From: Halorubrum salinarum
GTDB lineage: Archaea; Halobacteriota; Halobacteria; Halobacteriales; Haloferacaceae
DNA length: 64,000 nt
Reading direction: 5' to 3'
NCBI RefSeq assembly: GCF_013267195.1
Contig: NZ_CP053941.1
Location: 806,001-870,000, forward strand
Shown here: piece by piece, positions 8,137 to 16,180 of the stretch
Layout: the number at the start of each line of letters is the position of its first letter
Numbering within the stretch: position 1 is the stretch's first letter
Notes under the pieces: generated by a model
Told to the model about the DNA's origin: nothing
The model's input: only the letters and a program-made list of their open reading frames with translations
The model's database searches: none
Program-made: the position numbers and the translations under genes

Positions 8137-9417
8137 ATGGCGAAACAGGTCGCCACGCGCACCTACACTGCTTCTATCACGAACCAGTCACGGGTGTCTG
8201 ACGACCTCGATTCGCTCGGGTTTGCCGCCTCGAAACTCTGGAACGTCGGACGATGGACGTGTGACCGCGTGTGGTCGGAGATTGGCCACATTCCCTGTCA
8301 CACAGAGCTCACCGCCTACCTCAAGTCGCACGAACGCTATGATGACCTACATTCGCAGTCAAGTCAGCGAGTCCTTCAAGAACTCGCTGAGGCGTTTAAC
8401 GGCTGGTACGGTAAACGGCGCAACGGAGACACGACCGCGAACCCGCCCGGCTACCGCAAACACGGCGACGACCACCCACGTTCCACGGTCACGTTCAAAG
8501 CCGCTGGCTTCAAACTCGACACCAAATACGACCGCGTCCGACTCTCAAAAGGGTCGAATCTCAAGGACTACTGGTCGGACTTCATCCTCTGTGAGTTCCA
8601 GATTTGCCCCGATGTTGACCTCTCTACTGTCGAGAGCGTTCAACAGGTTCGGGCCGTTTGGACAGGGGATGAGTGGGAACTGCACTTTGTGTGTAAAGTA
8701 GAGATCGAAGTGGCCGAATCGCCCGGGGAAAAAACAGTCGGCATCGACCTCGGCATCAACAACTTTGCCGCGCTCGCCTACGAAGACGGACACGCCGAGT
8801 TGTACCCGTTCAATTGTCTGAAGCAGGACGACTACTACTTCAGCAAGCGGATTGCCCGGTGTGACGACTCAAACTCCGAGCAGGCCACGCGGCTGAACCA
8901 GAAGAAGTCTCGACGACGCACCCACTACTTCCACGCACTCTCGAAACACATCGTTCAGCGATGCGTCAAGGAAGAAGTTGGAACCATCATGATGGGCGAC
9001 CTCTCCGGCATCCGTGAGGACGCGGAGAACGGCGAGGCGAAAGACTGGGGCACCCACGGCAACCTCGACCTACACTCATGGGCGTTCGACCGCTTCACCG
9101 AGCTGCTCGAATACAAAGCCGAGATGGAAGGCATCTCCGTTGAGATGGTATCCGAGCGGGATACGTCAAAGTCGTGCTCATGTTGTGGTCGCACACGTGA
9201 GGCGAACCGTGTTGAACGCGGGCTGTACGTGTGCGACGACTGCGGGACGGTAGCGAACGCTGATGTGAACGGTGCTGAGAACATCCGACAGAAAGTATCT
9301 CCGAGTTCACCGAATCTGTCGGTGAATAGGAGTAACGGCTGGTTGGCACAGCCATCGACGTTCCTGTTTGACAAGGAAACTGGCGCATTCGCGCCTCAAG
9401 AACAGGTCACGTCGTAA
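8137..9417 (+). CDS. tnpB: TnpB RNA-guided nuclease (IS1341-type)
   Basis: A 426-residue TnpB. In this family an RNA from the element's right end guides a RuvC-like nuclease, favouring retention of the element. RuvC-I is GIDLGINN with D204; RuvC-II is MMGDLSGI with D288 in place of the usual Glu; RuvC-III is NADVNGAEN with D376. The zinc finger is intact: C347/C350 and C366/C369. The N-terminus (LGFAASKLWNVGRW) matches the helix-turn-helix region of IS1341 proteins. Length is normal and all motifs are present, so the protein looks active. In Halobacterium, sense-overlapping RNAs are known at the 3' end of such genes. Confidence 0.92.
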   Translation: MAKQVATRTYTASITNQSRVSDDLDSLGFAASKLWNVGRWTCDRVWSEIGHIPCHTELTAYLKSHERYDDLHSQSSQRVLQELAEAFNGWYGKRRNGDTTANPPGYRKHGDDHPRSTVTFKAAGFKLDTKYDRVRLSKGSNLKDYWSDFILCEFQICPDVDLSTVESVQQVRAVWTGDEWELHFVCKVEIEVAESPGEKTVGIDLGINNFAALAYEDGHAELYPFNCLKQDDYYFSKRIARCDDSNSEQATRLNQKKSRRRTHYFHALSKHIVQRCVKEEVGTIMMGDLSGIREDAENGEAKDWGTHGNLDLHSWAFDRFTELLEYKAEMEGISVEMVSERDTSKSCSCCGRTREANRVERGLYVCDDCGTVANADVNGAENIRQKVSPSSPNLSVNRSNGWLAQPSTFLFDKETGAFAPQEQVTS

Positions 9418-9490
9418 ACCACAATATCCCAACGCGGGAATCCTCGTCCTTCATGGAGGGGAGGATGTCAAAGCAACGGGCTGTACGTCA
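9300..9490 (+). ncRNA. Predicted omega/reRNA at the tnpB 3' end plus guide
   Basis: By analogy with characterised TnpB systems the guide RNA spans the 3' end of tnpB and the element's right end, with the first ~16-20 nt of flanking DNA (from 9472, AGCAACGGGCTG...) as guide. The right-end hairpin at 9442-9464 would be its last stem. The 5' boundary is a guess; only the right end and the flank are supported by sequence. Confidence 0.45.
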
Positions 9491-10392
9491 CCACCGATCA
9501 GAACGCCGGCGTAGGCGGCGTCGTCGTCTCGAAGGGGAATCTCACCCTCAACTTCGCGCGGACGGACATCCAGTCGGGGTGTGCGCGGTGGGCGCGCATC
9601 CAAGACGCGCTCGATGACGCCCGCGTTGAGCTGTACGACCAGCTAGCCGATGATGCGCTCACCGACCAGACGCGGGCGGTTATGGTTGAGCTGCTCACTA
9701 GCGACGACGACCTCCGTGAACGGTGGCACGACCGCGATCTCTTCCAGCTCGTCACCGAGACGCCGGTGAGTCTCGCCCGGATTCAGGCGGCCCCGCAGAT
9801 CGCGTGGCAGGACGACGCGAGCCACGGCGCGGACGCCCTCGTTGAGCGGGGCGCCGTCATTCTGGATACCAACGATTCGGCGACCGACCAGCTCGTGACC
9901 GCGGCGCGCGGTGACGACCCGGCCGTGGCGCTGCCGGACGCCTTCGATGTCGCAACCCGGGCGGAGGAGGCGGGCGTCTGGCAAGGGTACTCCCGCCTTG
10001 CTGATTCCGAGCTGTCGACGCGCCAAGGGCGGTACCTGCTGTTCGCCCGAGCGCTGGCGGACGCCATCGGCGTTGACCGCACAATTGAGTGGGGTGAGGC
10101 CACGCCGGACGCGTGGACGGACGGCCACAGCCGGATCGTGGTGACGGACTCGGCGGTGACGAGCTCCAAGTGGCCGGTGTGGACCCACGATCTCTTTCTC
10201 GTGTGCTGTCACGAGGCGGCCCACGATCGGTCAGACAAACGCCGGACGGCCCACGGGCGGCGCTTCGAGAGTCGGTTCCGCGAGCTCGTCGAAGACCCGA
10301 CCGTGCGGGCGGAATACACCGGGCTCGTGACGGCGATCGCCGACCGCGGGTTCGAGACGGTGTTCCAGGAACGTGGAGTGTCGCTCCGGTAG

Positions 10393-10586
10393 GGTGTGTC
10401 GGGCTCGGCAGGGGTGCGAGCCATGACTTCCAGCCTTCTCCCGGTAACCACCAGTCGCATCGGTCCCGGAGGTGTCCGCTGCGGTTGCGGGTCGTGTGTG
10501 CGACCGCACCGCCGTCGGCCGCGCTCCCTACTCCGTAGCGCCCGACTGTGTGACCGGCCTCGGCACGAATCTGCGGGGTATCGCTG
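10393..10586. other. Gap with no convincing gene
   Basis: A 54-codon frame from ATG 10423 ends at 10587 and touches the next start (TGATG), but it encodes an Arg-rich, non-acidic peptide unlike genuine haloarchaeal proteins. I see no repeat or clear promoter here. Confidence 0.4.
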
Positions 10587-10715
10587 ATGGCGACGTACGA
10601 CCGCTGTCCACGCTGTGGCGCACCCGTCGCCGTGGTGGTTATTCGTGGGCCGGAGACCGCGATCTGTCGGCCCTGTGGGCACCGTGTCGCGCCGCCCGAT
10701 CCGGATGTTCGGTGA
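10587..10715 (+). CDS. 42-residue zinc-ribbon mini-protein
   Basis: A very short frame starting MATYDRCPRCGAPVAVVV and ending with CRPCGHRVAPPDPDVR. The two CxxC pairs (C7/C10 and C27/C30) form a complete minimal zinc ribbon. Such one-domain zinc-finger proteins are common in haloarchaea and usually of unknown function, with roles in nucleic-acid or protein binding suspected. It lies between the GHKL/zincin gene and a conserved hypothetical gene on the same strand. It is supported by the paired cysteines rather than by length. Confidence 0.65.
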   Translation: MATYDRCPRCGAPVAVVVIRGPETAICRPCGHRVAPPDPDVR

Positions 10716-10778
10716 TCCATCTCGTGGGGTTGTTGGCGCCGGAATGGGTGCCGGCGCACCAAGCGCCGGCGTGATTCG

Positions 10779-11357
10779 ATGTCGACCCGGTGTCAACTCC
10801 GGTTCGTCCGGACCCTCGAGGAGGGCCGGACGGCCGATCCGACCGAGCCAGTCGCACAGGTGTACACCCACTCCGACGGGTATCCCGAAGGAGTTCTGGG
10901 GCGGCTCCACCAGCTCAAACAGCTGCTGGAGGCGACCCGCAGCGTGCGCGGGCCCGCTTACGCCGCTGCCCAGTACCTCTTCCTCGAGAAGCTGACCTCG
11001 ATCTCACTGTATCTCGATCCGGACCGTGGCCCCGAGCGGCGGCTCGATGCCGCCTCGCCGGCCGATGTGTGTGATCCCGCACGAATGTCCCACCTCTCGC
11101 AGCCGCTGTTTCTGCTCGGCCACGGCGTCGAGGATCCTCGCGTTGGGATCCACGGCGACGAAGAGTACCTGTATGTGGTGGCGATTCCGGAATATTCGCT
11201 GGAGCAGGTCGAGCCGCCGACGTGGGAGGTGGCCGTGAGCGAGCCTTGCGGGTTTCCGCGGTGGGACGCGCAGACGGACGCGGCGTTCAGCGCGTCGACG
11301 TGGCAGTTTGAAGGATCACTCACAGCGGCGTACCGGAAGTTCGCGGAGACTCGCTAA
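10779..11357 (+). CDS. Hypothetical protein starting MSTRCQLRFV
   Basis: A 192-residue acidic protein without membrane segments or cysteine clusters. It begins MSTRCQLRFVRTLEEG and has AQVYTHSDGYPEGVLGRLHQ at ~26-45 and EEYLYVVAIPEYSLEQVE near 127-144. The pattern of a short N-terminal strand followed by YxHSDGYP resembles hypothetical proteins I associate with haloarchaeal plasmids, but I cannot name a family. It runs with the GHKL/zincin and zinc-ribbon genes, 63 nt after the latter. Function unknown. Confidence 0.7.
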   Translation: MSTRCQLRFVRTLEEGRTADPTEPVAQVYTHSDGYPEGVLGRLHQLKQLLEATRSVRGPAYAAAQYLFLEKLTSISLYLDPDRGPERRLDAASPADVCDPARMSHLSQPLFLLGHGVEDPRVGIHGDEEYLYVVAIPEYSLEQVEPPTWEVAVSEPCGFPRWDAQTDAAFSASTWQFEGSLTAAYRKFAETR

Positions 11358-11418
11358 CGAGCCCGGCTGCTCACGAACCGAACGACTTTGACGACGATAC
11401 GCATAGTGAGGAGTAAGA

Positions 11419-11556
11419 ATGGCCGCTGAAAGCGAACAGCCCAAGATACCCGCCCAGATGTCGTCCGAGGAGGCACGGCAGTACCTCATTAAGTTCCTTG
11501 GCCGTCAGGACCTCGACGAGCATAAGGAGATCTACACCGAACTCGCCACGGAATAA
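11419..11556 (+). CDS. 45-residue hypothetical protein
   Basis: A short frame beginning MAAESEQPKIPAQMSSEEAR and ending YTELATE. It is acidic with one predicted amphipathic helix. A purine-rich Shine-Dalgarno-like GAGGAG (11407-11412) lies just upstream of the ATG. Function unknown. The composition and ribosome site make it more likely real than a chance frame. Confidence 0.55.
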   Translation: MAAESEQPKIPAQMSSEEARQYLIKFLGRQDLDEHKEIYTELATE

Positions 11557-11953
11557 ACTGAAGAAAGTCGTCTCTCAGCACTCACGCTCTTAACATCGGT
11601 GACCTACCTCTGGAAGCTGTAGCCGCTCGCCTTTTCTAAGTCCGACTAGAGCGGTTGATCGTTCGCCAAGCGATATCGCCAGTTGGCCAGTGATACGTAC
11701 CGGTCCGCCCCGCTCGCCGCTGCCGCCCTCCGCGTCGCTCGCGACCGACCATTCCGGGCTGCGCCGAGCAAGCTCGGCGTTCCGGGCTAAAGTGAATGTG
11801 CCCTCGACGCCAGCGCTTCACCCGTTCGGGTCCTGCGGACCGCGGCTGCGCCGCCCGCGACGGACGTGGTTGCGTCGCGGCGAACGGGGAATGCGCTGGC
11901 CGCTCGCTCCGGGCGGGTCGGCGCGCGGTGCTGGTTGGGGTCGCCGCACTCGG

Positions 11954-12008
11954 GCGCGCTCTCGCTCGCGCCCAGGAGGCGCTCGCGAAGGCGCGAGCGA
12001 GAGCGCGC
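11954..12008. repeat. Perfect 19-bp inverted repeat, 17-nt loop
   Basis: Left arm 11954-11972 (GCGCGCTCTCGCTCGCGCC) is the exact reverse complement of the right arm 11990-12008. The GC-rich stem would be very stable as RNA or extruded DNA. Confidence 0.85.
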
Positions 12009-12043
12009 AGCTGGTGCTGTCAGTCGTCGTAGTCGTTGAAAGT

Positions 12044-12065
12044 CCGCGATGAAAGCGCATCGCGG
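12044..12065. repeat. Perfect 8-bp inverted repeat, 6-nt loop
   Basis: CCGCGATG (12044-12051) and CATCGCGG (12058-12065) pair exactly. It lies 40 nt upstream of the OB-fold gene start and may sit in its leader. Confidence 0.75.
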
Positions 12066-12104
12066 TGGTGGCGCGTGAGCGCCTTCAGGAACGTGTGAGT
12101 TCCA

Positions 12105-13004
12105 ATGTCCAGTACCAACTCGAGTCGCAAGGTCGTTACGGTGGATGAACAGGCATTCGAACAAACGGAAAGCGAAGCAATCGATGAAGACGGCTTCCCG
12201 GTCGTCGACGAGACGCCAGAGTTCGAGGCCGCGGTCGAGCAGGAGACGCAGGCGAAAGTGGATGCGAACCACCCGGACGGGATCGCGGACACGAGCACCG
12301 AGCGGATTCACGGTGTCACCCTCGAACAGGAGGAGCGCATTCGGGCGCGGGAGGCCGAACTGGAGCACATCAGTGCTCAAGCGGAACTGGGCACGCAGGA
12401 CGGTCGCGAGCAGCGCACGCGCGAGGTCGCCGCACACGGGAGCAAGCAGCGCCGGCGGAAGTTCAAAAAGCGGGCCGCAAGCGTGAACCCGAGAGTTGAT
12501 CCCGACCGAGATGATCCCCGAGCGGAGCTCTCCCAGGATGAGCTGGCGACAGTGAACACGGAAGCAAACAGACTCGCGACGCGGTTGGATGGCTGGTCAC
12601 GTGCGGCGATCAGTCGACGACTAGCCGACGCGGTCGTCAACGGCCGGGACCTGACGAGTGCGGTCGTGGGGGTGTTTGAGGAGCTACAGACGGCGCCTGG
12701 CCAAGTGGTTCCCATCGGGAAACTCGACGCCGTCGATCGCAAGGAGGTGAGTATCGACGGTCGCGTCAAGACCCTCTGGGATCCCTCGCATCCAAGCATC
12801 GCGCAAGTGGGACTCATCGCTGACGAGAGTGGGCACACCCGAGTCACCATCTGGAAGGCCTCAGAAGCGCCGTGGATTGCCGACGGTGAACGCGTTCGCA
12901 TTCACGGGGCGGCCCGGAACTGGTACGAGGGACGCGTCTCTCTCGCGGTCACCGGCTGGAGCACCATCCACTTCCCCGAGCGCGACCGCTGGTGGGACGT
13001 CTAG
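12105..13004 (+). CDS. RPA-like OB-fold single-stranded DNA-binding protein
   Basis: A 299-residue protein. The first ~125 residues are acidic then basic and probably disordered (QRRRKFKKRAASVNP). A helical segment follows (~140-195, SRRLADAVVNGRDLTSAVVG). The last ~100 residues form an OB fold: VSIDGRVKTLWDPSHPSIAQ, GLIADESGHTRVTIWKAS, VRIHGAARNWYEGRVSLAVT, the strand pattern of archaeal replication protein A. It should bind ssDNA during replication or transfer of the element, complementing the NrS-1-type polymerase. Similar single-OB proteins are common on haloarchaeal plasmids. No zinc finger is visible. Confidence 0.78.
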   Translation: MSSTNSSRKVVTVDEQAFEQTESEAIDEDGFPVVDETPEFEAAVEQETQAKVDANHPDGIADTSTERIHGVTLEQEERIRAREAELEHISAQAELGTQDGREQRTREVAAHGSKQRRRKFKKRAASVNPRVDPDRDDPRAELSQDELATVNTEANRLATRLDGWSRAAISRRLADAVVNGRDLTSAVVGVFEELQTAPGQVVPIGKLDAVDRKEVSIDGRVKTLWDPSHPSIAQVGLIADESGHTRVTIWKASEAPWIADGERVRIHGAARNWYEGRVSLAVTGWSTIHFPERDRWWDV

Positions 13005-13145
13005 CCACGTGATGGACCCGTATTTTTCTTCTCGCCGGACCGGCCCAGGCCCCACCGCCCCACCCTCCGCTCCGTGCTCGCTCCCTCCGGTCGCTGCGCG
13101 CGCAGCCACAACCGTGAGCAAGTGTGCTGGTGTCTATGAGGTATC

Positions 13146-13379
13146 GTGAACCTGCGTCAGAAAGGCCAGCCGACGATTCCCAAAGAACTCCGGGGGAAGC
13201 ATAGAATTGACCCGGGACGCAGGGTTCGCATCCACGAAACCGAGCAGGGAGAAATCGTCGTTGAACCGCTCCCCAGTCTCGAAGCGTTCCGTGAAGCCGC
13301 AACTACGGCAGAGCGGGGAACGGCCATCCTTGGTGAAGAGCAGAAGGGCGACAAACAGCGAAGTCAACGCCTCAAGTGA
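13146..13379 (+). CDS. Orphan AbrB/VapB-like antitoxin
   Basis: A 77-residue protein from GTG 13146. The core RQKGQPTIPKELRGKHRI is an AbrB/SpoVT swapped-hairpin motif, although the usual DxxGRI opening has become RQKGQP. No PIN toxin follows: the next frame (GTG 13376, overlapping the stop) ends after 26 codons and has no acidic PIN motif. It is therefore a solitary antitoxin, or the remnant of a decayed pair. Its tail (REAATTAERGTAILGEEQ) resembles the toxin-binding region of haloarchaeal VapB proteins. Confidence 0.6.
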   Translation: MNLRQKGQPTIPKELRGKHRIDPGRRVRIHETEQGEIVVEPLPSLEAFREAATTAERGTAILGEEQKGDKQRSQRLK

Positions 13380-13540
13380 GACAACTAACGACCGCTTCAG
13401 AGCGAGACACCCGAGAGTGGCTCGGCCACCCCGTTGCCCACGCTGACAGTGAATGACTGCCCCTTCAGCGATCAAAATGAGCGGGCCAGCACTGGATTCA
13501 ACAGACCAGACCGTTCTGCTATCGCCCGATTACTTGGCCG

Positions 13541-13801
13541 TCAGTCGTCAGACGATACGTCGTACCCGGTCTCAGTCGCGTAGTACCGCTCGGCCGGTGA
13601 CTGCGCCCCCACATACACCCGCACATCAGAAAATAGCAGGAGCAGACCCAGGATCGTCCATGCGCTCCCGACGATCAGCGCCCACCCCCATCCGTTGAAC
13701 ACCCCCAGCGTGAATTGAAACGCCCAGACGGCAACGGCCACCGCCAAGATAGCGACACCGAATGCCATGCTCGCCTCGCTTGCCCGTGAGTCAACACTCA
13801 T
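13541..13801 (-). CDS. Small two-helix membrane protein
   Basis: An 86-residue protein from ATG 13801 (MSVDSRASEASMAFGVAILA). Two hydrophobic segments (about residues 12-30 and 36-56) are separated by a short loop, followed by an acidic tail. It could span the cytoplasmic membrane as a hairpin. No family recognised. An upstream frame to 13837 would add 12 residues but crosses an inverted repeat likely to be the operator. Confidence 0.6.
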   Translation of the reverse strand: MSVDSRASEASMAFGVAILAVAVAVWAFQFTLGVFNGWGWALIVGSAWTILGLLLLFSDVRVYVGAQSPAERYYATETGYDVSSDD

Positions 13802-13826
13802 TGATCGCAAACTGTTGGAGATCAAT
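13800..13826. promoter_or_regulatory. Inverted repeat ATTGATC-N13-GATCAAT at a start codon
   Basis: ATTGATC (13800-13806) and GATCAAT (13820-13826) form a perfect 7-bp inverted repeat overlapping the start of the 86-residue membrane protein and the adjacent AT-rich TATA-like stretch (13824-13835). Operator role inferred. Confidence 0.45.
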
Positions 13827-13877
13827 AATAAATCCACTCTGCCAATTATCAGCGAAGAGAATACGTGTGGTACGGAC

Positions 13878-14348
13878 TCAGCCGTCAGTTTCGAGGGTCT
13901 CGGACGGGTTAATCGCGGTCGTGACCTCCTCGCTGTGCGTCGCGACGAGTCCGGCCGCCACGAGCGCGCCGTACGCGGCGATTGCCAGCCACCCGTACCC
14001 GACGACGGTCAGCCCGGCCGCGCTCATGCCACCCAGCACCCATCCGAACGAGACGCACGCCCACGCGGCGAGCGCGGCGGCGTAGAGGTTGAGTGGCGCG
14101 CCGGTGACCGTCGTCTCTTCGAACTCTTCGAGCCGTTCATCGGTCGCGTCGGGCTCGATCACCTCCTCCGGTCGTGCGGCCATACCGGCCGCGACGAGCG
14201 TTCCGACCCCGGCGACCGCGAACCACGCGTATCCCACGACGGGGAGCTCTACCGAAATCACGCCGACTGCCCACAGCCCAGTGAAGCCCGCGACGATCAC
14301 CGCGAGCGCGCAGTACCCCCGAAAACTCTGTGTCACTAGTTGCCTCAT
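13878..14348 (-). CDS. Four-helix membrane protein with internal duplication
   Basis: A 156-residue protein from ATG 14348 (MRQLVTQSFRGYCALAVIVA). It consists of two similar halves of about 70 residues. LPVVGYAWFAVAGVGTLVAA plus a tail MAARPEEV in the first half matches LTVVGYGWLAIAAYGALVAA plus LVATHSEEV in the second. Each half has two membrane spans, so four are predicted. I do not recognise a named family. A decayed relative of the second half lies at 15857-16074 on the other strand. An in-frame extension to 14447 was rejected because it encodes a non-acidic Gly/Pro-rich leader. Confidence 0.68.
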   Translation of the reverse strand: MRQLVTQSFRGYCALAVIVAGFTGLWAVGVISVELPVVGYAWFAVAGVGTLVAAGMAARPEEVIEPDATDERLEEFEETTVTGAPLNLYAAALAAWACVSFGWVLGGMSAAGLTVVGYGWLAIAAYGALVAAGLVATHSEEVTTAINPSETLETDG

Positions 14349-14646
14349 TTCAACTAGGAGAACTGTATGGCTGTATAAAAAAGTTACTTCACTTACCGGT
14401 TTAACGCCCCCTTCGCGAGCGGCTCCGCCGCCTGGTTGTGGAGCCAACGCATACCTGATACGCTATGTATCAGCAACACCGACAATGGTAGCTGGCCCAC
14501 TCGTCGGTTTGGGGAGACAGCTTGGGCCTCAGGTCGGTGAGTGTGTAGCTAGGGTGGCTACAGACCGAAAACGTGATCGGAGCCGCAGAATTGTCAGGAT
14601 GACATCGCATCGTATGGCTTTTGCCTGTGGTATACGAGTACCACCT
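14349..14646. other. 298-bp intergenic region between divergent genes
   Basis: No gene seen. It holds the divergent promoters of the duplicated membrane protein (AT-rich stretch 14367-14385) and the DUF1616 gene. Confidence 0.45.
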
Positions 14647-15786
14647 ATGAGTGATCGGCGGACAGCGTGGTTACTCCTTCCACGACCAGTCCGGCGGCTG
14701 CCTGCCGACCTAGCAGCAGTTGTTGTTCTGACGTTGCTCACCGTAGGAAGCGTATTTATTCCGGGGATAAATGAGACACCACTACGTGTACTCTTTGGAC
14801 TTGGATTTGTCTTGTTTCTCCCCGGATATGCGTTCATTGCGGCGTTGTTTCCTGAAAGCAGTCGAGAAGTCTCAGCAGACGACGGTCAGGCACAGACAGT
14901 AGCCGACTCTGAATCGGAGGGTAAACCCAACCCAGTTCCGGGGACTGACGCAGCAGAGACAGAAAGGTCACAACCACCTGGTGAGCATCTACAGTCGCAA
15001 GGGATCGATGGAATCGAGCGGGTTGCGTTATCCTTCGGATTGTCTATTGCTATTGTTCCGCTTATTGGATTAGTATTGAATTTCACGCCGTGGGGGATTC
15101 GACTGGCGCCGGTTGTCCTCTCAGTTACGGTATTCACGCTTGCCTGTGTGAGTATCGCAGCAAGGCGACGCCACGAGTTGCCTGCTGAAGACCAGTTTCG
15201 GGTTCCGTACAGGGCGTGGATCGCAGCCGGGAAAGCCGAACTCTTTGAGCCAAACAGCCGGACAGATGCGGCGCTTAATATCGCACTTGTGCTCTCAGTG
15301 TTGCTTGCTGTTGGTAGCGTGGGGTATGCCGTTGCTGTTCCACCGCAGGGAGAACAATTCACGGAGTTTTATTTGCTAAGTGAATCCGATGATGGAGAAT
15401 TAGTAGCGGACGGCTATCCGGATGAACTGGCAGTTGGTGAACAGAGCCAGTTGGTTGTCGGGATCGGTAATAACGAGTATGAACGCACGACGTATACGGT
15501 TGTTATCCAGCTACAGACCGTCGAACAGGAGGGGAACACTACAACGGTACGTGAGCGGGAAGAAATTGACCGATTTCAAGCAACCGTTGAACACAACGCT
15601 ACGCATCACGAACCCCACACATTCCAGGCGCCACAACCAGGAGAGAATCTCCGTGTGAAGTATCTGCTGTACAAAGGAAGTGCGCCTGAGGTACCCACAC
15701 AAGAAAACGCGTATCGAGATCTACACATTTGGGTTGATGTTGTCAGTCCAAGTGAGGCCAATCAGTTAGCTGAACGTAGGCGCTGA
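14647..15786 (+). CDS. DUF1616 membrane protein
   Basis: A 379-residue protein from ATG 14647. The N-terminus has two membrane spans (about 19-37 and 47-65), then an acidic Gln/Ser-rich linker, two more spans (about 125-165), and one at ~215-235. This is followed by a soluble outer domain that starts EFYLLSESDDGELVADGYP and has Ig-like strands (NEYERTTYTVVIQLQTVEQ). This arrangement is that of DUF1616 proteins, common in archaea near surface-glycan or pilus genes, function unknown. The gene is visibly less GC-rich than its neighbours, consistent with separate acquisition. A longer in-frame opening (to 14089) overlaps the opposite gene and is not real. Confidence 0.8.
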   Translation: MSDRRTAWLLLPRPVRRLPADLAAVVVLTLLTVGSVFIPGINETPLRVLFGLGFVLFLPGYAFIAALFPESSREVSADDGQAQTVADSESEGKPNPVPGTDAAETERSQPPGEHLQSQGIDGIERVALSFGLSIAIVPLIGLVLNFTPWGIRLAPVVLSVTVFTLACVSIAARRRHELPAEDQFRVPYRAWIAAGKAELFEPNSRTDAALNIALVLSVLLAVGSVGYAVAVPPQGEQFTEFYLLSESDDGELVADGYPDELAVGEQSQLVVGIGNNEYERTTYTVVIQLQTVEQEGNTTTVREREEIDRFQATVEHNATHHEPHTFQAPQPGENLRVKYLLYKGSAPEVPTQENAYRDLHIWVDVVSPSEANQLAERRR

Positions 15787-15856
15787 GCCCCTGTTCCCAG
15801 CGAGCGCCGGACAAAGCGAGAGTATAAGCAAGGAGAAAGTTCGTGGTGCTTACTAG

Positions 15857-16074
15857 CTGCTCGGTCAACTATGTAGTAGCGCACTCACGGTGTGGGCTAC
15901 GGTCTCGTTCGGGTGGATCATTGGTGGATGAGCGCGGCCAGCCTCGTGCTCCTCAACGGTTGGTTGGCGACCACTGTTCAGGTGTTCGTTGGAGGGACCG
16001 CACGCGTGACTACCCACGGCGCCAATGTTGCCACTGCGGTCGGCCCGAGTGAGAGCCCTGACACGGGCGAGTGA
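15857..16074 (+). pseudogene. Frameshifted remnant of the duplicated membrane protein
   Basis: One frame (15857-15931) encodes SALTVWATVSFGWIIGG then stops. The next frame, from 15928, continues MSAASLVLLNGWLATT and ends THGANVATAVGPSESPDTGE. Together they match the C-terminal half of the protein at 13878-14348 (ALAAWACVSFGWVLGG, MSAAGL, THSEEVTTAINPSETLETDG). A one-base deletion near 15926-15928 explains the break. No start or N-terminal half is recognisable, so this is a truncated and frameshifted copy. Confidence 0.68.
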
Positions 16075-16180
16075 CAGTTGCGGACAGAGACGGAAGCCAC
16101 TCTCCGGTGAGACGGGAAAAACTCGGTCAGTCCGGACTATTCCAGCTTCATTGTTCCGCAGGGTGGCTACCGTGGCACGG

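Larger units (their letters stand above)
11557..12104. other. 548-bp non-coding, hairpin-rich region
   Basis: No acidic reading frame is present on either strand. The stretch contains three perfect inverted repeats (11762-11779, 11954-12008, 12044-12065) and a direct repeat TTCCGGGCT (11752-11760 and 11780-11788) flanking the first. It lies directly upstream of an ssDNA-binding protein gene, a position compatible with a replication origin or a transcript leader; this role is inference. Confidence 0.55.

Noticed and set aside
10423-10587. 54-codon frame between the split gene and the zinc-ribbon gene
   Set aside because: Strongly basic composition with Arg clusters; unlike neighbouring acidic proteins and no motif.
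13376-13456. VapC partner for the orphan AbrB protein
   Set aside because: The overlapping 26-codon frame contains no PIN-domain acidic motif.
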